From positions 186,001 to 250,000 of the forward strand of contig JALIZF010001766.1 of NCBI GenBank assembly GCA_029948255.1: a DNA stretch of 64,000 nt, in the 5' to 3' direction. Below the pieces are notes generated by a model that ran no database searches, was not told the DNA's origin, and saw nothing but the letters and a program-made list of their open reading frames with translations. This document shows, one piece after another, positions 47,688-58,829 of this stretch. Made by a program: the position numbers and the translations under genes. Position 1 is the stretch's first letter, and each line of letters opens with the position of its first letter. This stretch comes from Telmatactis stephensoni (Eukaryota > Cnidaria > Anthozoa > Actiniaria > Isophelliidae).

Positions 47688-47955
47688 TTAAGTGACATGA
47701 TTGATCCTCTGGAAAAGATCCAGAAAGCCCTGAAGGTAAGGTGGTAAAAGTTAAACTAATTCAATCAATTCATTTGGAATTTGATAAAATTCTCTGAATA
47801 TCTCTTTACAGGCAAAAGATGATGGAGGCATATCAGATGCTGCATATCATGAGCTAAAGCAACTTACTGGTGTTGACCTGCACCAATTAATCAAATAGAA
47901 GCAGAAAGAAAAAAAACAAAATGATACCATTCCCATAACAGATTTTTATAACAAT

Positions 47956-48208
47956 GTAAGTAATGTAAAGTATTGTTATTGAAAGTAATTTTATGAATTA
48001 CATGTAATGCATGACATCTAGACGTGTAGCTAGATCTTCAGCTAATTAAAACCTTGTATAGATGTACATACAACTCTAACCTTGGCCAACTTTTACAAAA
48101 GCTGTCTATTTTTTGTACAATGGCAGCTTTTTTAGCAAACCATTAGCCACTAAAGCTGAAAAAATTAATTACTATTATTAATAACTGTGTTAAATTTCTT
48201 AATTTCAG
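47956..48208 (+). other. Short intron of the degenerate gene
   Basis: Begins GTAAGT and ends TTTCAG; nothing else is seen in it. Confidence 0.5.
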
Positions 48209-48941
48209 GATTTGAGTATTATGGGATGCTACAGAAGCATCAGTGAAACATCATTGTATTTATTGGAAGACATTTAAAACAACCTATACCAGTAGTAAAG
48301 TCGTACCATTGCATTTTTCTGGGGATGGACGGCGAACCACAAAAAAATTGTCAGTACTATGACCACCTTCTGCTTGCCAACAGAAGAAAACCACAGCCCT
48401 GACAAAGAATGCTATATATCAATTTATGATGGTTAGTAATTTCAAAGCTATATAGAAGTACAGGTTTAATACCTAATGGTTCATTTGTGACATTTATCAA
48501 GTGAAACTTAGGGTAAAATTTCAGATTCGGTCCATAAAGAGGAACATTTGGTAGATACATACTGTACATATGTAAACTTCACCAAGGAGGTTCAAATTTA
48601 TACATTTACATGCTTGACAATTTTAAATTTTACCAGGCATATGCATGTATATTTATTTATTGAACTTTAGGTGGAGAGGCTCAAGACTCCATGGCAGAGT
48701 GCCTAGGCTGTGTTTAAAGAAATGAAGCTCTTGAGCAGTGAAGGACTGCTGTACAATAGGGAGACATATAGAATTAAGTGGTAATTTTAAAATAATGTAT
48801 TGCAAAACTACATGTATCATTGAAGGTCAGGTAGATCTTTGCAGGTTGGGGCATTCATGATAATAACAAAAAAACCTGTTTCTGAAGGTGATGCTTTAGT
48901 CTGAAAGCTCACAAAAACAATCGAAAATCCGGTTAACGAAC

Positions 48942-49010
<69 letters not shown>

Positions 49011-49011
49011 G
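48942..49011. repeat. (TAA)n microsatellite
   Basis: About 23 TAA units. It is followed by AAGGAATTTCTATAAATAGA, the complement of a non-LTR 3' end; the minus-strand REL-endonuclease element lies directly beyond. Confidence 0.9.
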
Positions 49012-49100
49012 GAATTTCTATAAATAGACAACCTGAGTGGAGATTGTATTCACACTACGGGTGTAAGATACTGCTTAGCCTCGACCCCAAGACCTGGGGC

Positions 49101-50907
49101 TTAGAGACTAAGCACACTCTGCAGAATGAGGGTGGTCCCTATGACCGCAGACGTCTACATACCACCCAGCACGTCTGGAATACCCAGATCTTTCAGGTAC
49201 CCCTCAAGATTACTAGACACGACCCCTAGACAACCAACAACCAACGGAACCACCTTTGTTGACACCCGGTGCAACTTTCGTATCTCCTTTGCAAGAGGAG
49301 AATATTTAGCAATTTTCTCCTCTTCCTTCACCACCACATTACGATCCCAAGGCACCGAGAAATCAACAAAGGTCCACTTACGAGCCGCTCGATTCAACAC
49401 AGTAACATCTGGACGATTATGTTCCATCTTCTGTGTTGTCTCGACGCTCCTGTCCCACCAAATCTCTACTTCTCCATCATCCGAAATCCTAACCTCATCT
49501 GGAACCTCCTTATACCAAACATCAGCACATTTCACTCCATACTTCCGACACAGCTCCCAATACACCCTCAACCCCATCCGGTCATGTCTCTTCTTATATT
49601 GCTTCTGGGCCAAAACACTACAACCACTCGCCAAATGGCCAACAGACTCCACCTCCTTCCCACAAACCCTACACTTTGGATCCACATTCTCTTTCTGAAT
49701 GGTTGCCCGGAAAAACCTTGTCCTCAGAGCTTGCTCCTGTGCTGCAAAAACAAACCCCTCAGTGCCCTTACCCAAATATCCTGCCCTTAACCACTGCCAA
49801 GACCGCTCATCAGCAACCTCGCTCACATCCCTCATGAATTTTCCATGCAACCTCTTCTCTAGGAAATTTTCTTTCCTCTCCTTCTGCACCCTCGTCTTAT
49901 ACTCCTTCTTTGTCTCACCAACCTGCAACGACTCACCAACCACCTTTAGCATCCACTCATCACTCTCTTTAACATACCCAAACAAACCCAGCTCTTCTGC
50001 CCTCACACAGTCAACAATACTGATCAGCCCCCTACCACCATGCTTCCTTTTCATGTACAACCTCGGAACACTCCCCTTCTTGTGAAAGACCCCAAACATT
50101 GTCAACCTCTTTCTCGTTTTTACATCCATCTCCTTCAACTCCCGATCACTCCAGTCCAAAATCCCAGCACTATACCTTACCACACTGACAGCCCAAGCAT
50201 TGATCGCCTTGATCAAATTACCACCATACAACTTCGACTTTGCCACAAGCTTCACCCTTCTCAAGTACTCATCTCTTACTTTCTTCTTCATTTCCTTCTG
50301 CATGATATCTGCTCCTTCTATCACACCCAAGTACTTATACCCATTCTCGTCCATCTCACTCATTACCTGACCATCAGGCAAAACAATCCCTTCACAACGT
50401 TCTTTAGTTCCCTGCTTTAATACCAACACTGCACGCTTGTCCAAACCAAACTCCATCCCAATATCCCTCGAATATACCTGAACCACCTCAATCAACCTCT
50501 CCAACTCCTCCTCCGATCTACTATACAACTTCAAGTCATCCATGAACAGCAGATGATTCATCACCCGATGGTCCTTTCCAAACTTGTACCCGATGGTCTC
50601 CCTTCTCAACAACATGGTGAGGGGGATCATAGCGAGAACAAACAGCAGAGGGGACAGTGAATCCCCCTGGAATATTCCACGCTTAATCCCCACTTCTCCC
50701 AACACTTCCCCATTCGATGTCAACACAGTCCTCCAATCCTTCATACTACCACACAACAGTCCCATCACATTATCAGCCACCTTCACCATCTCCAACATCT
50801 CCACAAGCCAGGAATGTGGCACCATGTCATATGCCTTCCTGTAATCAATCCACCCCATCGCTAAACATCTCTTCCTAACCCGCGCTTCCCTCAAAACAGC
50901 CTTGTCA

Positions 50908-50908
<1 letters not shown>
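49101..50908 (-). pseudogene. R4/Dong-like non-LTR RT with REL endonuclease
   Basis: Open frame read from 50,908 leftwards. Reverse transcriptase motifs: WIDYRKAYDMVPHSW, GIFQGDSLSPLLF and the catalytic FMDD. Then a CCHC finger (CRVCGKEVESVGHLASGC) and RPDVTVLN...WTFVDFSVPW, the RPD...D signature of the restriction-like endonuclease in R2/R4-type elements. The frame stops at TAG 49,155-49,157, but the same frame continues with TSAVIGTTLILQSVLSL to a TAA at 49,101-49,103, so the TAG is probably a mutated CAG. The 5' part is missing: the element starts directly against a (TTA)n tract at 50,909. The neighbours are two more copies of the same type. Confidence 0.85.

Positions 50909-51000
<92 letters not shown>
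50909..51000. repeat. (TAA)n microsatellite
   Basis: About 30 units. It separates the minus-strand element (left) from a plus-strand element (right). Confidence 0.9.
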
Positions 51001-51453
51001 TTTGGTAGGTGTATGCAGAACACCATCCAACTATGTATGCATAGTCAATTGCAACAACTTACACCTGTCGTAGAAAATGACAAGTTTAAGATATTATGGG
51101 ACTTTACCATCCAAACAGATCATATAATTACTGCAAGAAGACCTGACATTGTTGTAATAGATAAACAAGGGAAAAAGTGCCAAATAATAGATATTGCAAT
51201 CCCTGTTGATGGAAGAATTGACAAAAAAGAGGAAGAGAAGATCGAAAAATACCAGGAGTTAGCAAGGGAAATTGGGAAGCTCTGGAACTTGAAAGTAAAG
51301 GTCATTCCGATTGTAGTAGGTGCTCTAGGTAGTGTCACTGAAAGACTGACTGAATATCTCAGTGAAATGGGTGTAACAACACGAGTAGAACTGATCCAAA
51401 AATCGGCTCTATTGGGATCCGCAAGGATTCTTCGAAAGGTTCTTGAAGTCTAA
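51001..51453 (+). pseudogene. R4/Dong-like C-terminal fragment, copy 2
   Basis: Carries ARRPDIVVIDKQGKKCQIIDIA and KEEEKIEKYQELAREI, then VIPIVVGALGSV, ending ILRKVLEV. It matches the REL-endonuclease end of the neighbouring elements. RT and finger are missing: the 5' end abuts (TAA)n at 51,000 and the 3' UTR ends against (TAA)n at 51,522. Confidence 0.8.
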
Positions 51454-51518
51454 GGAACTTGTTGAACCCGGCTTCAAGAAAAATTCCGGTTATTTTCAAT
51501 CAAACCGTGCGTATCCAA

Positions 51519-51521
<3 letters not shown>

Positions 51522-51565
<44 letters not shown>
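51522..51565. repeat. (TAA)n microsatellite
   Basis: About 15 units, lying between two same-strand R4/Dong-like fragments. Confidence 0.9.
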
Positions 51566-52185
51566 GAACCAACTGGATAAAGAAACACATCGACAGAATG
51601 AATGTCCCTGAGGAGTGTAGGATGTGTGGTCACAGAGAAGAGTCAATTACTCATCTTGTTGCTGAGTGTCAGAAGCTGGCTCAGACAGAATACAAACGAC
51701 GACATGATAATGTTGCAAGGATCATACATCTAGATATCTGTAAACAGTACAATCTGGTTGAAGATGTCAAGTGGTACAACCATAAGCCAGAAAGGGTGCT
51801 AGAAAATGAACACGTAAAGGTTCTCTGGGATGTAAACATACAGACTGATCATGTCATTGAGAGCCGGAGACCTGACATAATCTTGCTAGACAAGGAGCTG
51901 AGAAAGTGTTTCATTGTGGACATTGCTTGTCCAGGCGATAGTAGGGTTGGCCAAAAAGAAATTGAGAAAATTCAAAAGTATGATGAGTTACGTAGGGAAC
52001 TAAAGAAGCTTTGGAAATTGAGAGAAGTAAGGGTGATACCAATTGTGGTTGGAGCCTTGGGAGTTGTTTCAAGGGATTTGAAGAAATGGCTGAAAGAATT
52101 GAACGTCTGTAGTGGCATAGAGTTGTTGCAGAAAGCATGTTTGCTTGGTACTGCAAGGTTGATAAGGAAGGTTTTTGAGACCTAA
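51566..52185 (+). pseudogene. R4/Dong-like C-terminal fragment, copy 3
   Basis: Starts inside the region before the finger (TNWIKKHIDRM), then CRMCGHREESITHLVAEC (CCHC), SRRPDIILLDKELRKCFIVDIA (REL endonuclease) and IPIVVGALGVVS, ending LIRKVFET. 3' UTR shows CCGGTATTCCACCAAACCG, matching CCGGTTATTTTCAATCAAACCG of copy 2. Flanked on both sides by (TAA)n. Confidence 0.8.
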
Positions 52186-52251
52186 GGCTGCTGGGTGCAG
52201 CTTGCTCTCAGAGACATATCACCGGTATTCCACCAAACCGAGATAACACGA

Positions 52252-52343
<92 letters not shown>
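52252..52343. repeat. (TAA)n microsatellite
   Basis: About 30 units; it could also be the 3' tail of the minus-strand L2/CR1-like fragment to its right. Confidence 0.9.
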
Positions 52344-52394
52344 GGACTTTCTATAAATAGACAAGCTATAGCTTCAAAATTATTACTTATTTAC

Positions 52395-52700
52395 TGTGTA
52401 ACGCTGTTTTAAAAACGTTTTCACTTTAGAGCTAAATGAATTAGGGTTTGATATAACTTTAATATTATTAGGTAATGTATTGAAAAGTTCTGATGAAATG
52501 TCTGGAAACTTCCCTTTTCTCCAGGTCTGACCAAATTCAAAGTGGCACTTGAACGCAAAGTTCGAGATGACTTGTAAACTTCAATTGAAACATGATTCGG
52601 CCAATACTTTGAGTAGATAGCTTTATGCGTAACTTTCAATAGGGTGAAGTCTCTGCGTTCGCGCATTGGAAGCCAACCAAGCTTCAATTGTTTCAATGGA
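52395..52700 (-). pseudogene. L2/CR1-like non-LTR RT 3' end
   Basis: Minus-strand text LKLGWLPMRERRDFTLLKVTHKA and SSRTLRSS, then after a frameshift near 52,510 SELFNTLPNNIKV...KVKTFLKQRYTVNK. These are the landmarks of the extreme C-terminus of CR1/L2/Jockey-type reverse transcriptases. The 3' end reads TTGTCTATTTATAGAAAGTCC followed by (TTA)n. It is 5'-truncated near 52,700. Confidence 0.7.
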
Positions 52701-54059
52701 GTTTACATACTTTCCAGTTACGAAGCTAGCTGATGAGAATTGAATTTTCTGTAGCCTTTTTAAAAGATAGTCAGGTAAAGGAACTAAACTGTAAGTTAAT
52801 TATTATCATTAACACTGGATGTTATTGCTGCGAGTGAAGCGAGCAGCAACACTAATCTTGCAGTGGGACTCCTGTGTGTCATGTGCGGGATGTTTTATAG
52901 AGCATGTAGACATGTATGTGTGTAATGTAGACATGTGGAGTGAACGATAATTTGTGACGTCATCAAAATATGCATGGAATGATCGCTGACCACGCGATTT
53001 CACGATCAAGTTGGAGTCTTTGTTTTCTAGCTTAGTTGTCATTGTTATTCAGATTTATCATACCCCGGGAATACACTGTGAATCCTGCTTTGTATTTGTG
53101 GAAGTATTCAGCAAGGCCATGAACTGTTTAGTGATATTTCTCAGGAAAGACAATGTTCTTTTATGAGTTTTTCATCGCCATTGTGTGCTCAATCGAAGCA
53201 AGATAAGAAGATGATATAAAGTTGCATTTCAATGTTCTCCAAGTGCTTCAAAGAGGTAAAATCTCTTTAGAAAGCCACATAATATGGCTAAAATTTCTGG
53301 TGAATCAAAATTTTTCTTTCCTTACGAAGATTACTCTCAGTAGCTATAGTTCAGTGAAATCCACATCTATTTATGCATTCTCTATACATTACAAGGCCAA
53401 TTATATGTCAGATATTTATCAAGCACTCTTTTAGCTGCCAGGGAGCAATTGATATCCTTTTCTAAACAAACTTTGATCAGTTAGTTTTATAATCATTGCT
53501 AACACTGTTTGTGATTGTTTGAGAAAGTAATATATTTGAATAAAATGTACTTGTACATTTCTAAAACTTGTGTTGTATCAAGCACTTGTTAGCCCGTTTG
53601 TAAACATTTTTAGATCGCTCGTAATAAGTTTTCTTAAAGCCTCGTACAATATACAGTACTAATCAGCTCGCAGCACTTCACTTTCTGTTAGAAATGGCTA
53701 GTATAATATTTGGTATATATTACGTGCACTCTGGTTGGTCAAACAACCATGTGTGATTACAGTACACACTCATGGATGGAGTCACTGTATCTTATCTGAT
53801 TGGCTGGAATGTTTTGATAAATATTATATAAAACAGATAGATTCCATTTTTCTGTGCCTGTGTACTCTAATCGATGCACAGAAGGCGTCAAAATGTGGTG
53901 AGAACAACCATAACGAGCCTCATGCCCTTAGCAACCGCAAAATCTCCGACAGATCGGTAAAGATTCTTTACCCATCTGTTGGGGGTCTAGCTGATCAGAA
54001 GCAACAACTCATTTATAGCTAATTTAACATGTTTTTGTTACAATTTTGCATGAAATAGT
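52701..54059. other. Intronic non-coding DNA
   Basis: No coding exon supported. A segment at about 53,833-53,925 (AACAGATAGATTCCATTTTT ... ATGTGGTGAGAACAA ... CATAACGAGCC) recurs inverted at about 63,338-63,450, so it is an interspersed repeat. Confidence 0.45.
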
Positions 54060-54292
54060 ATTTATGTTTTCACTCGGGTGACTGATCAATCTAGAGAAAT
54101 CTGAACATGCTGCTTTGACTGAGCTTGTTTACAGGGGCCAGATAAAACTACCAAACATTTCAGTATGGACTAATTTGGCTATGGACTCATGCCCATAGCC
54201 GGTTTAATAAATTCATAATCATTTAATTTTATAAACTTACAATTCTCAATAAATTATTCTTGGCCCCAGTAAAGGTGGGGGCTATATAACGC
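54060..54292 (-). repeat. Ngaro repeat B2
   Basis: 233 bp, near-identical to 54,571-54,803 (ATTTATGTTTTCA...GGGGGCTATATAACGC). Outer right end of the element in its own orientation. Confidence 0.85.
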
Positions 54293-54356
54293 TAACCATA
54301 CAAACAATCAATACTATAATTTCTGGTAAAGTGGAAGGTCAAGGGGAGGAGGAGGG

Positions 54357-54570
54357 CAATACTTGTTGTTGCCTCAAGGACGAGCAGTGACGAATGGACG
54401 CCAAAGCAAGTTGTCACGTGTATTGTCATACCAACAGAAGACGCTAAATCCACGTGACCCTCTACATTACAATATAAGTTGCATAACATGCAAATTAGCC
54501 CTTTACACAGGAATCCCAACCAAAAACCCCCTCATGACACATAAAAACTCTATTTGCAAGCAAATATTCC
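54357..54570 (-). repeat. Ngaro repeat A2
   Basis: 214 bp, matching 60,355-60,568 (CAATACTTGTTGTTGCC...AAGCAAATATTCC). It abuts B1. Confidence 0.85.
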
Positions 54571-54803
54571 ATTTATGTTTTCATTCGGGTGACTGATCAA
54601 TCTAGAGAAATCTGAACATGCTGCTTTGACTGAGCTTGTTTACAGGGGCCAGATAAAACTACCAAACATTTCAGTATGGACTAATTTGGCTATGGACTCA
54701 TGCCCATAGCCGGTTTAATAAATTCATAATCATTTAATTTTATAAACTTACAATTCTCAATAAATTATTCTTGGCCCCAGTAAAGGTGGGGGCTATATAA
54801 CGC
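54571..54803 (-). repeat. Ngaro repeat B1
   Basis: 233 bp, near-identical to B2 at 54,060-54,292; one visible difference is CATTCGGG here for CACTCGGG there. Confidence 0.85.
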
Positions 54804-54929
54804 CAAAGCATGACAATTGATTCATTAATTGTTATGCACACCCCACCCAAGGGAAAAGCAGCATGCTCAAAACAGAAACTAAGAGAGCCCTCTAAGGCAA
54901 TATTAACTTGCTAGGAAGGTGCTCAGAAT

Positions 54930-55155
54930 CAGCTGCCCTTGCTAATCTGACTCAGAGGAACCTTCACTACATTTAAGATTAAGATGATTAATAATTGTGT
55001 AGGTTGTATCTGCTGCCCTTGCTAATCAGACACAAGCTCACAGCTTAAACATAACCATGGAACATTGTCCTAATTGCTGCCCTTGCTAATCAATCAGAAC
55101 CATGAACCAAGAGGTGTTCATAAAGACAGACACTGCTGCCCCTGCTAATCAGGTC
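54930..55155. repeat. GCTGCCCTTGCTAATC repeats
   Basis: Four copies of GCTGCCC(T/C)TGCTAATC at about 54,934, 55,013, 55,075 and 55,135, spaced 60-80 bp. They lie between the recombinase stop codon and repeat B1 of the Ngaro element. Possible binding or packaging sites, or simple tandem duplication. Confidence 0.7.
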
Positions 55156-55211
55156 TGTCATCATGAAGGAGTTACCATGAAAACACCCCCTGCCTGTTTC
55201 CAAAGTATCAT

Positions 55212-56126
55212 TTAATTAGATAAGGATTGAATACGAATATATTTCAAGAATGCATTTGATTTCCATCGCCCCATGGATCTGATCTGAGCATCGGACATCC
55301 CTCTATCAGCTGCATATGATGCCGCCCCAATGCGAAAGCTATGCCCTTTGTACTTAGTAGGGTCAAGATCACAAAACTTAAGGACTGTTGAAAGCTTCTC
55401 TGTAAACACTGACCTGGACACTGGGCTACCATCTGGCATTCGAAACAGTGCACCTGAACTGTATCCCCGGAGTTGTAAGTAATGCAGAACATGCTCAACA
55501 GGACAAAATATATCTTGACGCGAGATGATCAAGGAAAAAGGCCGCTGGTTATAACTGTGCTTAAAATTATGAAAAATGACCTTAATTGCCTCCACTTCAT
55601 TGTTGTTATTCAAAAGCTTGGTCACTTGGTGCAATTGAAAAGTATGGCCTGAAGAGGATGCTGTTATTTCACCAACTCTTGAAAATGTGAAAAATGCAAA
55701 TAAGCACATTGCTTGAAATTGGCATGTGTTGTATTGAGAGTCAACAATCTGCGTTGAAGCTCTGAGAATTTTATGCAAAATAGGTAAAGTAATTGGTAAC
55801 CTACTGTCAAGCCGAGATCCAATTTTTCCATAACCTTTTAGCATTTGCAAAATAAAAAAGACTTTAGTTGGGTCCGAAAACCCAGCCAATTTATGGCTAT
55901 ACCCTATTGCTGATACATATGTTTGAACAGTTGATGGTGCATATTTTCGATGGTACAGATGGGCAATAAAAAGTGCTACAGTAGAAGGAGAAAGGGGGAT
56001 TGCTGCCGGAGTACCTGGCAAAACGTCAGTGACAAATTGATAAAAAAGCTTCCACGCCCTCTTGTATGTGGGAACAGACGATGGTTGTAAGCTCGATTGC
56101 ACCAGATGAGAAACTACAGCTGCCAA
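55212..56126 (-). CDS. Ngaro tyrosine recombinase
   Basis: 304 codons. Catalytic residues: Arg in TFSRVGEI, His-x-x-Arg in GHSFRIGAAS, Trp in GRWKSNAF and Tyr in LKYIR. N-terminal region (SSVPTYKRAWKLFYQF, YAPSTVQTYVSAI) is the core-binding SAM-like domain. Its role is integration of the circular cDNA. The start codon (56,124-56,126) lies inside the end of the RT frame (stop at 56,114), a 13-base overlap that suggests coupled translation. Nothing is broken. Confidence 0.88.
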   Translation of the reverse strand: MAAVVSHLVQSSLQPSSVPTYKRAWKLFYQFVTDVLPGTPAAIPLSPSTVALFIAHLYHRKYAPSTVQTYVSAIGYSHKLAGFSDPTKVFFILQMLKGYGKIGSRLDSRLPITLPILHKILRASTQIVDSQYNTCQFQAMCLFAFFTFSRVGEITASSSGHTFQLHQVTKLLNNNNEVEAIKVIFHNFKHSYNQRPFSLIISRQDIFCPVEHVLHYLQLRGYSSGALFRMPDGSPVSRSVFTEKLSTVLKFCDLDPTKYKGHSFRIGAASYAADRGMSDAQIRSMGRWKSNAFLKYIRIQSLSN

Positions 56127-57838
56127 TTCTGTGGCTGCAGCTGAGAGGGGATGACTGTAGGTGACCGATCCATGGAGGGAGGAGCCAGTTGTAGAAATTT
56201 CTGAATCTGTAAGCGAGACAAAGAGTCGGCTAGATGGTTTTTGACACCTGGCACATGCTTAGCTTTGAACAAAATATTATGCTTCAAACAAATTAAGACT
56301 AGCTTTCGCACAAAAAACATAAGTTGTGGATCTTTACAAGACTGTTTGTTGATCACATGCACCAGAGCCTCATTGTCAGTGAAAAACAAGATACAGTGAT
56401 TCTTCATTTCGTGACCCCATAACAACACACTAAGGACAATGGGGTAAAATTCCAGAGTTGCAATATTGTAAGAGGTCCAGGCCTCTGGCCAGGGCCCATA
56501 GCACCATTTCTTGCCAAAAATTGCCCCGAAACCCATTGCCCCTGAAGCATCTGTGTAAAGGTTTAAAAAGTTAGAATTATACCACTGGTCTTCTAGAAAA
56601 AAGGACTTGCAATTAAAGTCTGCTAGGAAGTCTCTCCAGACTTTCAAATCCTCTTTGACCTGAGGTTTAAGTCGTATGTAATGAAATTGTGATTGGACTC
56701 CAATTGTAAGGTCTAGAAGTCGGCGTAAGAATGCCCTGCCTGGAACAATTACAGAACATGCAAAATTCAAAAGACCTGCCAAAGATTGGATTTCTTTCAA
56801 GGTCACCTTTCTCCTTCGTAGAAAATCACATATCAACTGTTTGCATTTCAATATTTTATCCGTGGGCAGGCGGGCTTCTAACCTAATGGAGTCCAACTCA
56901 ATTCCTGCAAAGGACAAGGTTGTCGCAGGGCCACAAGTTTTTTCTGGTGCTATGGGAAATCCCAGATAGGTACAGAGATCAACAAATAATGAAAGTTGGT
57001 TTTGACAGGCCTCAAAAGATTGAGCAACAACAAAAAAGTCATCTAATAAGTGAATAACGTGATTAATTTTCAATTTGTCACGAGCGATCCATTCCAATGC
57101 TGTGCTGAAAAGCTCAAAAGTCCGACATGAACTTGAGCAGCCCATGGGCATGCATTTGTCAAAGTAATACTGATCCTTCCATTTGATTCCCAGGACCCTA
57201 TAATCATCAGGATGAATAGGAATGATACGAAAAGCATTCTTAATGTCTGTTTTACTCAAAAAACAGCCTTGGCCCACAGACCTAATCAATCTTATCGCAT
57301 CTGAGATGGTGGCATAATGAACACTGGAAAATTCCTCAGGAATACTGTCATTGACTGAGGACCCCCTTGGATATGACAAATGATGTATTAACCGAAATTC
57401 ACCTGGGGTCTTCTTAGGAATGACACCTAATGGTGAAACTCTGAAGGGTGAAAAGGGGGGCTGTGAATAAGGGCCAGAAATGCGGCCTGCTTGAACTTCC
57501 TTTTGTAACTTAATGTCCACCACTTCTGGATTTTGTAAAGCAGACATTAAATTGCCTGACTCACAAGAACTTATTCCACCATCCTGATGAATTGGGAAAC
57601 CAAATGTAAAACCAGCAACAAGTTCAGTTACAATGGAATGGTCATAGCCTGACAAAAAGAAACTCAATCTGTCTACTTGGAGAGGTGTTGGAAGATTATT
57701 TGGAATTTGAGGTGGTGGACAAGGGCTTGGCAGCCTGATTGGATGGTCGAGAGGCTTTACTTTGGCCACGAAAATTGCAATTTTTGGCTGCATGAGAGCC
57801 TTCACATTTAAAACAACGATGCTTATATGAGCAACCAC
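56114..57838 (-). CDS. Ngaro reverse transcriptase-RNase H
   Basis: 574 codons. RT motifs: LGVIPKKTPGEFRLIHHLS, SKTDIKNAFRIIPI, MPMGCSSSC and the catalytic LLDD. RNase H: LYTDASGAMGFGAI, Glu in LEFYP, FFTDNEALV and HVPGVKNHLADSLSR. This domain order without an integrase is that of DIRS/Ngaro elements. The frame begins inside the gag ORF with a 143-base overlap in another frame, so expression by frameshifting or reinitiation is likely. Upstream codons before about residue 50 translate gag-overlap sequence and may not be used. Confidence 0.88.
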   Translation of the reverse strand: MVAHISIVVLNVKALMQPKIAIFVAKVKPLDHPIRLPSPCPPPQIPNNLPTPLQVDRLSFFLSGYDHSIVTELVAGFTFGFPIHQDGGISSCESGNLMSALQNPEVVDIKLQKEVQAGRISGPYSQPPFSPFRVSPLGVIPKKTPGEFRLIHHLSYPRGSSVNDSIPEEFSSVHYATISDAIRLIRSVGQGCFLSKTDIKNAFRIIPIHPDDYRVLGIKWKDQYYFDKCMPMGCSSSCRTFELFSTALEWIARDKLKINHVIHLLDDFFVVAQSFEACQNQLSLFVDLCTYLGFPIAPEKTCGPATTLSFAGIELDSIRLEARLPTDKILKCKQLICDFLRRRKVTLKEIQSLAGLLNFACSVIVPGRAFLRRLLDLTIGVQSQFHYIRLKPQVKEDLKVWRDFLADFNCKSFFLEDQWYNSNFLNLYTDASGAMGFGAIFGKKWCYGPWPEAWTSYNIATLEFYPIVLSVLLWGHEMKNHCILFFTDNEALVHVINKQSCKDPQLMFFVRKLVLICLKHNILFKAKHVPGVKNHLADSLSRLQIQKFLQLAPPSMDRSPTVIPSQLQPQNWQL

Positions 57839-58829
57839 TGCAGTCTACACCCTTACTGAACCTAAAGCAATACCCATTAGGAGGCTTGTCAGGTCTGAAT
57901 TTGTTCAGTGAAGCCTGCAAGGGGAACTTTGCGGGTGCCAGCTGCTGTGATCTTATCCATAATTCCCAATGAGTAGTGCCCCATGGGAAAAGTTCAGGCT
58001 GAGATTGCCTCATAAATCTAAAATTCTCATCATAGAATCTCCAATTATTTCCTCTGGCTGCCAAATCCTGTACCACCTCCCCATACTTCATGAGGGCAGG
58101 GGACTCAGCTGGATATTTACGACAATAAACACCCACGAAAACATGGAAACAATTAATCCAAGATTCAATTGACATATTTTTCTTTGATTTGGAGACAGGC
58201 TCGAGACATAAAGATGGTGCTTTGTTGCCCTCCTGGTTCTGGAATGTCAGCTGGAATTTATCTTCCAGCACCGGATTGCTTAATAGCAAGCTGATATCAA
58301 AATACTCATTGTTCCAAATTTTACCTTTGATCTTCTCAGACACCCGGGAGTCAATTGCTAAGCTAGGTGAAGTGAAAATGGCACTTGGTACTGCATGGGT
58401 AACCACCTCTGAACCAACTTGGGTAATACCTGCTACAGCTGATTGGGCACTGGCCAAGGCATTGGTAACTACCGTATCCACAGGACTTGATGGTAGGGAA
58501 GCTGCTGATGTGGATGCCTGTGACTGCACCAGTGGAGCCTCAACTAATGATATTGCACTAGACATCGATTGAGAAGGCTGGTTGTGAGGCATTGGTGTGG
58601 AAGATGGAGTGGAACCAGACGCCAGACGTTGTGAAACCACATCTGCTACTTGCTGTACAAGTGTGTCCAGCACATTCTGAGGAAGCTGCACTAACTGTTG
58701 TGAGTTGGATGGTACTATTGATGCATTGACCTCCGCCATTCTAGAACCACGTCGGGATCTTTTTGTTGCAGTGAGTGGGATATGCTGGGCAGGAGCAGTT
58801 TTTCTCGATGAGCGTCGAAGACCAGACAT
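57696..58829 (-). CDS. Ngaro gag-like protein
   Basis: 377 codons from MSGLRRSSRK. Basic N-terminus, a Ser/Thr/Ala-rich linker to about residue 155, a conserved block (KGKIWNNEYFDISLLL ... SWINCFHVFVGVY ... GNNWRFYDENFR) typical of DIRS/Ngaro ORF1, and a C-terminal Cys-rich motif (CFRFSKGVDCSGCSYKHRC..C....H...NC) likely to bind nucleic acid. It probably forms the particle protein. The frame is intact. Confidence 0.8.
   Translation of the reverse strand: MSGLRRSSRKTAPAQHIPLTATKRSRRGSRMAEVNASIVPSNSQQLVQLPQNVLDTLVQQVADVVSQRLASGSTPSSTPMPHNQPSQSMSSAISLVEAPLVQSQASTSAASLPSSPVDTVVTNALASAQSAVAGITQVGSEVVTHAVPSAIFTSPSLAIDSRVSEKIKGKIWNNEYFDISLLLSNPVLEDKFQLTFQNQEGNKAPSLCLEPVSKSKKNMSIESWINCFHVFVGVYCRKYPAESPALMKYGEVVQDLAARGNNWRFYDENFRFMRQSQPELFPWGTTHWELWIRSQQLAPAKFPLQASLNKFRPDKPPNGYCFRFSKGVDCSGCSYKHRCFKCEGSHAAKNCNFRGQSKASRPSNQAAKPLSTTSNSK

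Noticed and set aside
49126..50844. Plus-strand open frames opposite the R4/Dong-like element
   Set aside because: Shadows of the minus-strand reverse transcriptase; no family resemblance of their own.
50902..51026. Poly-Asn and poly-Leu protein ends
   Set aside because: These are translations of the (TAA)n microsatellite, not protein sequence; the real element frames begin next to the tract.
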